This document shows, in pieces, positions 18,122-22,749 of a stretch of DNA of 22,749 bases; position 1 is the stretch's first letter; every line of letters starts with the position of its first letter. The position numbers and the translations under genes are program-made. The notes under the pieces are model-generated. The model was not told the origin of the DNA. It made no database searches and worked only from the letters and a program-made list of their open reading frames with translations. The stretch is from Scleroderma bovista (lineage: Eukaryota; Basidiomycota; Agaricomycetes; Boletales; Sclerodermataceae): assembly GCA_037178675.1 (NCBI GenBank), contig JAYMGJ010000585.1:1-22749 (forward strand), in the 5' to 3' direction.

Positions 18122-18458
18122 TGAGACGACCCTAGGCAAAGAATACCAAGGACCCTACACATGAGACTCTGAGGAGGAATAGGATGCGAGTACTAGGGCA
18201 AAGACTCAAGATGATCTCGAATGAAGAGCCTCTGGGTGCTGGATTGCAGCATATATATACTACTGTACACAAGGGCTATGCAAGGCTATCCATGAGGCTA
18301 CGTGCAGGTAAAAGCTATGTAATGACATTACTGTGGAGCTAAGGCTGTGCATAATGATGTCAAGGGTGGCAGCATGTACAGCACAAGGCACTGGTCTAGA
18401 CTAGATAGATAAGATAGAGGCTGTACACTAAGATAAGATAAAAAGTTGGTCTGTAACA
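18122..18458 (-). repeat. gypsy2 5' LTR (337 bp)
   Basis: TGAGACGACCC to TCTGTAACA on the plus strand, same length as the 3' LTR. Followed on the right by the duplication ACCCC (18459-18463). Confidence 0.92.
18403..18443 (-). promoter_or_regulatory. GATA motif cluster in U3 of gypsy2 LTR
   Basis: AGATAAGATAG and AAGATAAGATAAAA give four GATAAG/GATAGA-type sites within 41 bp at the U3 start. The same cluster is in the 3' LTR (9541-9581) and an expanded one in the second copy (2130-2190). WGATAR sites bind fungal GATA factors of the AreA/Nit2 or white-collar type, so regulated transcription is possible but not shown. Confidence 0.45.
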
Positions 18459-18463
18459 ACCCC

Positions 18464-18986
18464 AGCAGACCTGACTGATGGTGAACTTATTGTGAAGGCC
18501 ACGAGTGAGGCTTACCTCACACTGTACCAATGTGGCAGCCTCAAAGTGTGTGTAAACAGTGCTCACACTTGGGAGCTCCAATGCCCTTGCAGTTGGGTTA
18601 AGACAAGCATTCATGGCCATATCCCTCTCTCCATCAAAGATCAATTTGCCACCCTTGAAGCTCACTGGGGAATCAAAGCATGTACAAAATCAACAGCAAC
18701 CCAAGAGAACATGTGGACTTCCCGCTTTGCATTGGCAACAACCTTTCCAGCACAATCTTGATCAGACTCAACTGTGGATACTGGTAGCAGCCTGAATAGC
18801 TCTCTGTGAGTGTCGTCATCATGGACTGAGGTGCATTCTTCACTAACAAATGACCAGGAATCACTCAAAGTCTCTTGTTTCATTTCACCTTGAATCATCT
18901 GACTCACAATCCCCGGTGATCAATATCTGTCATGGCCTCATTCTTGATAGCACCAACTGGCCAGTTGTCCCAGGTACCCCCATTCC
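18464..18986 (+). pseudogene. gene X, central fragment
   Basis: Continues the frame from 9114-9255 after the ACCCC duplication: ADLTDGELIVKATSEAYLTL, CGSLKVCVN, HTWELQCPCSWVKTSIHGHI, KDQFATLEAHWGIKACTK, then ALATTFPAQS. TGA codons at 18759-18761, 18807-18809 and 18891-18893 are in frame and consistent with former CGA. Near 18885 the protein-like frame shifts by one (LESSDSQSPVINICHG, NWPVVPGTPIP). Cys pairs (CPC) hint at a metal-binding or structural module. I cannot name the family; it could be a transposon-carried or host multicopy gene. Confidence 0.6.
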
Positions 18987-19269
18987 TGTTGGAGTATAAA
19001 CAGGACTGTTGTGGTATGTTTACCTACTTACATAAGCTTTTATCGCACTAGAGTAGAGTTTCTATTACCATAGTCCCTCAGTAGCTTGCCAGCATACTGA
19101 GGGTGAGTACCACTGAGTACCTTGTCTATTCCTTACTGATACCTTGTAGTTACCTACAGGTATATACTAATATAATAGTAGCTTGCCAGCATACTGAGGT
19201 TACCTACAGATCCTCCTTCTCCCTTCTTTCAGGCTAGACCTTCCCTGTGCAGACCACCACCTTTCTATA
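18987..19269 (+). repeat. probable solo LTR in gene X (283 bp)
   Basis: Starts TGTTGGAGTATAAACAG and ends CTTTCTATA, flanked by ATTCC on both sides (18982-18986, 19270-19274). Removing it and one ATTCC joins the gene X frame (GTPIP to ANFPWL). The terminal TA where CA is expected fits a C-to-T change. A 23-bp direct repeat lies inside (19080-19102, 19177-19199). Copia origin is a guess from the TGTTGG start and length. Confidence 0.6.
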
Positions 19270-19473
19270 ATTCCTGCCAATTTCCCTTGGCTTCACATGT
19301 GTGATGGACCCAATCACCTCCCTTTTGAGGTCAAGCTCAGCAAAGGCATTCTATCTGCACACTCTCCCAATTGCTTCCACACTGCCATTGATGGTGATCA
19401 GGCCTGCTTCCATTGTAGTCAGCTCACTCCCCGACTGGAGATACTTGCACAGAATGCCAATGAACAGAAGTCC
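19270..19473 (+). pseudogene. gene X, last visible fragment
   Basis: Open frame ANFPWLHMCDGPNHLPFEV, then HSPNCFHTAIDGDQACFHCS and LTPRLEILAQNANEQKS, ending at a copia LTR. The Cys/His content (CFHT, ACFHC) may form a zinc site. No in-frame stop here. The remaining C-terminus, if any, is lost or beyond the later insertions. Confidence 0.55.
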
Positions 19474-19525
19474 TGTTGAAGTCACACATGCACCTGGCGT
19501 AAACCATCGATGAAGTGTGCACAAG
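19474..19525 (+). repeat. copia LTR fragment cut by the hAT element
   Basis: TGTTGAAGTCACACATGCACC and onwards matches the first 52 bases of the copia LTR (reverse complement of 9062-9113), in plus orientation. It breaks off at 19525 where the hAT end TAGGGAATGG starts. The rest of this LTR should lie beyond the far hAT end, outside the window. Confidence 0.75.
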
Positions 19526-19579
19526 TAGGGAATGGCACGGGTGTACCCATGGGTGTCCACGTGCATACCCGCTGAAAAG

Positions 19580-20005
19580 ACAACAAAGTGTTTGGGTGGC
19601 TGCTCCCTCAGATGAGGTGCATTCAACCCAGGAGCTTCTGGAGGTCAGGCAAGGCTCTCAAGGACTGGGGAGACTAGGAGAAATAGGGAGAGTAGTGGTG
19701 TTCAGTCACTCCAGGACTGAGCTCAAACATATACACAGGAAAGAGGGAGATTGCTTAGTAAGCTAATACAAGCCTACATAAGCTAAGGTAGAGAGTCCAG
19801 TGTCAGTACTACTATTAGCAACTCTACACACCTAGAGACAGGACAGTCTCTACACCGCACCCACACCCGCACTAATACCTACACCCATTCAAAGGGTCTG
19901 GGTGTCCATTCAAATCATAAAATTTGCCACCCAGTGAAGCACCTGCTCGGGTTGCACCCGCAGGTATGTAGAGATTTTGACAATGTACACAACACCTTGA
20001 GGTAA
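19580..20005. other. hAT 3' non-coding and subterminal region
   Basis: No gene seen. The right half (19855-19970) has direct and inverted copies of CACCC and GGGTG typical of hAT subterminal binding sites. The middle (19580-19850) is not shared with the other hAT-like ends in the window and may be a further small insertion. Confidence 0.4.
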
Positions 20006-20235
20006 TTAGTCCAGTAAAATAATGTCCCAGCCGTCCTCCAGCTCCATGTCATTGTCACCTGGAATGTCTGGCATCACTGCCACTGCCAGGACATCATCAT
20101 CCTTTACTAGGCCTAACTTGCACCATGCGCCTAGACACAATAACGCACGGACGGATTGTGGGGATAGACATGAGCGAACATGTGATAACCGTAACCGCCC
20201 ATGGCTGAATAAATGTTCGACATCAATTGATGTAG

Positions 20236-20287
20236 CTGCCACGAGGAGGTTGAGATAAATGGTAACCATAAAATCATGTACACATAC
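20236..20287 (-). other. hAT intron 4
   Basis: 52 bp, GTATGT to GGCAG. Its removal restores PATSIDVE. It lies only 21 bp from the solo LTR insertion. Confidence 0.8.
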
Positions 20288-20308
20288 CAGGAACACTGAG
20301 ATAGTCAA

Positions 20309-20939
20309 TGTCAAGTCCGGGTCTACTCCAGTAGGAAGTCCGGTCAAGTCCGGATGAAAACAGACGAGGGCAGAGGTCAGAGGTTTGGGCAGAGGTTAGC
20401 CCGGGCCGGAGTTGCGACCGATTGGATTCAACGACAAGGACAACGAGCGTTGATCCCTTGCATAGGTTCCGGTCAGGTGGAGATGGAGACAGAGACAGAC
20501 AAGGGGACAGGAGTAGTAACTTAGATGATTTCAGACTGAGGTGTACAAGGTAAACTAGAGGGTACTTATACTAAGTAGAACTAGGGTCGAGTACATACGG
20601 TGACAAGTAAACAACCTAATAGCGGACAAGGGATGACCGGAGTTAGGACTAGGTCAGGTCCAGTGAAAATAAAGTCAGGTCCGTGTAAAACAAATCAGGT
20701 CCGGTGAAAATGCTACAAGGTATAGGATATATCGAGTTCACGGAGAACTCACGTCAAGACAGGGTAAACGGCGAAGTGTGGTAACGAGCGAATGAAGCAT
20801 AGACCAAGGGTCATGCTTAACGGAAGGTTATCTGCGTGAGCGCGACCAGAGTAGGAGACGAGCGACCGGAGTAGAGCTGTAGAGCTGCGATGCGACCGGA
20901 GTGACCGGATAAGGCCCGGAGTTGGGCATGGTCGTAACA
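20309..20939 (-). repeat. solo LTR inserted in hAT exon (631 bp)
   Basis: In element orientation it reads TGTTACGACC to GGACTTGACA, a family different from but related in its ends to gypsy1. A perfect duplication GTCAA lies on both sides (20304-20308, 20940-20944). Removing it restores the hAT frame MALDYLS. Internally, three near-copies of a CAGGTCCGGTGAAAA-type unit lie at about 20653-20710, and ACCGGAGT repeats at 20845-20905. Gene-free. Confidence 0.88.
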
Positions 20940-21280
20940 GTCAAGAGCCATTCTTGAGAGATGGGGAAATGTAGCACGCCGCTCATACCACCACACAAGT
21001 GCATCAGTAACATGCTCAACGTCTGTATTGAGGTAGCGATCAAGCTCGGACCGATATTCTGACGACTTGGGAGGTGCCAAAGCCTCAAGTTGATCAAATA
21101 TGTTGCATCTCTTTACCTGTTTGACAGGTGAGACCTCGTTGCTCTCACTATTGGAGCCATCATCTGAACTGGCATAAAAGCGTTCAAATTCTTTGCGTAC
21201 AAGGGCCTCCACCTTCTTGATCCAATGATCTAGCCACTTGACATTCCGGAAATAAGTAAGCTTGTGTCTAGGATGGAGAA

Positions 21281-21335
21281 CTAGAGTTCTCGTGTGAGAC
21301 GCCGTCAGTATCACTGGTAGTATGGGTTGACTTAC
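21281..21335 (-). other. hAT intron 3
   Basis: 55 bp, GTAAGT to CTCTAG, phase 1; joins IAM to VLHPRHK. Confidence 0.8.
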
Positions 21336-21549
21336 CCATGGCAATGCGATACAGGTGAGATTCATCTGTACGACAGTAATAGCAGTTAAGGGTTTTCTTT
21401 GCTAGCTCCAAGCCAGCACGGATAGGTGGGGAGTACGTTGCGTCCAGTACATAGGTTGTAAATACCTGGTTGATGTGATCCATTGCAGGGATCACCATCG
21501 CAAGATTGGGGCTTCCATGTGAGAAGAACAGAGTAGCATCTTTCAATAT

Positions 21550-21613
21550 CTGTATGGTTTTGTTTAATCTTGTTTATTATGTATGTCGCCTCGAGGTGTT
21601 TGCGTGTACTCAC
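21550..21613 (-). other. hAT intron 2
   Basis: 64 bp, GTGAGT to ATACAG, phase 0; joins LQGVLT to ILKDATLFF. Confidence 0.8.
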
Positions 21614-21883
21614 CGTTAAGACTCCTTGCAGCTCCTTGAGTGTCGCCCACTCCCTGTCACTCAACTTGAACTTCCTCAGTCCAAGATCCCTCTGTTGAGT
21701 AATTACATTTATTGGCTCGTGGTGCTCAACAGCAAACTCAACCATATCACAGGACAAATTCCATCGGGTGGAAATGTCACATGACATCAATTGGACTGCC
21801 ATCCCCAAGCTTCAAAGTGTTTCCTTCCACACTGGCAGAACAATCATCATCAAATGGACGATCTTAAATGCGAGACGCCTCAG

Positions 21884-21938
21884 CTATATGAAGATATGAT
21901 CAGCAAAAGCATTCCTGTAAGTAAATCTTGAGATCGAC
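21884..21938 (-). other. hAT intron 1 (of those visible)
   Basis: 55 bp, GTCGAT to ATATAG with a GCTGAT branch-like motif; joins VKLTLMK to LRRLAFKIV. The donor is non-consensus beyond GT, so somewhat less certain. Confidence 0.65.
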
Positions 21939-22323
21939 CTTCATCAATGTTAACTTCACTGGTTTAATTGTTTCCAGCAGCTACTTCCTTTGAACCATTG
22001 TCAGCACCTCAACCTCGTCAACCCATCCATCACTATTGTCATCCTGGATTTCACCGTCAGTATATCCAACTTCACTGTGAGTTATTTCTTCTTCAAGCAG
22101 TCCATTCACGAGATCGTTGATGTCTTCGTCTTCTATCAGATTGTTGCCTCTTCTTTGCAGACGAAGATCAAACAAGTGCATCAGCGATTTGGCTGTCAGG
22201 TTTGTCGTATGGAGAAAGCAGCGGGCTTGTGCCTCTGCTCCATTAAATTGTATATTGATGTCTTCTAGGTTTCGTATCATCGCATCATTATTTGATGCAT
22301 TGTTGCTCATGATACCAAGTATC

Positions 22324-22749
22324 TGTCAAGACCGGTTCTTCACCGATCTGATCTCTACGAGGGGTCAGGGGGTCAGGGGTTGGTCTAGCGGTAAGACCGA
22401 GATGCTACATAGAGTAGTCACGCTTCCCGAATGATAGGAAGACCGACCGAGGGTCTGATGGAGAGTCCGAGGGTAAACGGCCTACGACCGAGCGCTTGCA
22501 CGAGACAGAGACGGAGAGTGCGAAGGGAGAACAGAGGAGAAGTATCTTATTCGATATTCGAACTGAAACTACAACAGACCGAGTATCTAGGTATTTATAC
22601 TGAGTGGAACGGATGAGGCGATGTACGGGAAGTCGGGATTACCGACGAATGACGAGCGCAGTCGTGCTGCGCGCTGAGTAAGTACGGTAAGTGCGATAAC
22701 CGGATTACCGATGAGTATCGTATTAGTAATGCAACGGGATGGGAACATA
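22324..22749 (-). repeat. gypsy1 LTR, second copy, inverted, cut by window end
   Basis: Plus strand starts TGTCAAGACCGG, the reverse complement of the end of 1072-1694. About 430 bp are visible, nearly identical, including the TATA box (about 22593-22600). It interrupts the hAT gene; the left flank is GTATC. It is either a solo LTR or the 3' LTR of an element extending right. CpG-rich and undecayed. Confidence 0.88.

Larger units (their letters stand above)
9256..18458 (-). mobile_element. gypsy2: chromodomain Ty3/gypsy element with nested insertion
   Basis: Complete element on the minus strand: 5' LTR 18122-18458, primer site, leader, gag, frameshift signal, interrupted protease region, RT, RNase H, integrase, chromodomain, polypurine tract, 3' LTR 9256-9592. 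Both LTRs are 337 bp and differ by about 18 bases on a hand count, all but one transitions. A 5-bp duplication ACCCC flanks it and its removal restores the gene X frame. About 3.5 kb of the 9.2 kb is a foreign insertion at 12738 to about 16266. Chromodomain and self-priming traits suggest the Tf1/sushi-like chromoviruses. Confidence 0.93.
19526..22323 (-). mobile_element. hAT DNA transposon, 3' part, interrupted
   Basis: The left end TAGGGAATGGCACGGGTG is a hAT-type terminus, followed by subterminal CACCCG/CGGGTG motifs (19545-19570, 19855-19970). The transposase gene lies inside on the minus strand. A solo LTR is inserted at 20309-20939 and a gypsy1 LTR cuts the gene at 22323/22324. The far end of the element is outside the window. 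An 8-bp duplication cannot be tested; the left candidate is TGCACAAG (19518-19525). Confidence 0.75.
20006..22323 (-). pseudogene. hAT transposase, C-terminal two thirds, spliced, broken
   Basis: Exons on the minus strand: 21939-22323 (5' end cut off), 21614-21883, 21336-21549, 20940-21280 joined to 20288-20308 (split by a solo LTR), and 20006-20235. Introns of 52-64 bp have GT-AG ends; joining gives RIAM-VLHPRHKLTYF and MALDYLSVP-ATSIDVEHLFS, classic hAT motifs, and a C-terminal dimerisation region (LSPQSVRALLCLGAW). Upstream are ARCFLHTTNLTAKSL and CDISTRWNLSCDM. TAG 21981-21983 and TGA 21812-21814 interrupt it. The conserved Asp in the usual DNASN motif is Asn here (MSNNASNND). Family role: cut-and-paste transposition. 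Inactive. Confidence 0.85.

Noticed and set aside
1072..22749. The inverted gypsy1 LTRs as terminal inverted repeats of one giant element
   Set aside because: Flanking 5 bp differ (GAACA and GTATC), each LTR cuts a different older element, and the ends are typical LTR ends. Two independent insertions explain it.

Overview
The window looks like a piece of a filamentous basidiomycete genome (Agaricomycetes; a more precise placement is not supported). Evidence: 51-64 bp GT-AG introns, a Plavaka-type transposase gene, copia and chromodomain gypsy elements, and a hAT transposase of the type common in mushroom genomes. I see no intact housekeeping gene. It is a nest of transposable elements, mostly old and broken, with young gypsy copies at both edges.

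Layout. 1-1694: 3' end of a young, CpG-rich gypsy element (gypsy1) with its 3' LTR (1072-1694) and, antisense inside it, a spliced gene for a coiled-coil plus Zn2Cys6-like protein. 1695-2204: leader and LTR of a second copy of the gypsy2 family, cut by gypsy1. 2205-3712: an unrecognised decayed gene on the minus strand (gene Z). 3927-5366: the N-terminal part of a Plavaka transposase pseudogene. 5367-9113: a decayed copia element on the minus strand without visible protease or integrase. 9114-9255 and 18464-19473: pieces of one unrecognised gene (gene X), split by gypsy2 (9256-18458, TSD ACCCC) and by a probable solo LTR (18987-19269, TSD ATTCC). Gypsy2 itself holds a roughly 3.5 kb hAT-like non-autonomous insertion (12738 to about 16266) with a hairpin array and a minisatellite. 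19474-19525: a scrap of a copia LTR cut by a hAT element (19526-22323). That hAT gene has four introns and is split by a solo LTR (20309-20939, TSD GTCAA). 22324-22749: another gypsy1 LTR in opposite orientation.

How the parts work. Gypsy2 shows three replication and translation signals. A -1 frameshift site sits at the gag end (TTTAAAA, 5-nt spacer, 11-bp stem). An apparent self-priming site of Tf1/sushi type lies next to the LTR, with an inter-copy covariation. A chromodomain ends the integrase. The copia element instead has a primer site matching the anticodon arm of initiator tRNA-Met (half-tRNA priming).

Decay. The interior genes are interrupted mainly by TGA codons where the family has or plausibly had arginine (CGA). 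Catalytic Asp to Asn changes and LTR differences are also mostly C-to-T or G-to-A. This points to CpG methylation and deamination or a RIP-like process on the old interior, spared in the young gypsy1 edges. All coordinates and comparisons were made by eye; family names rest on recalled motifs, not searches.
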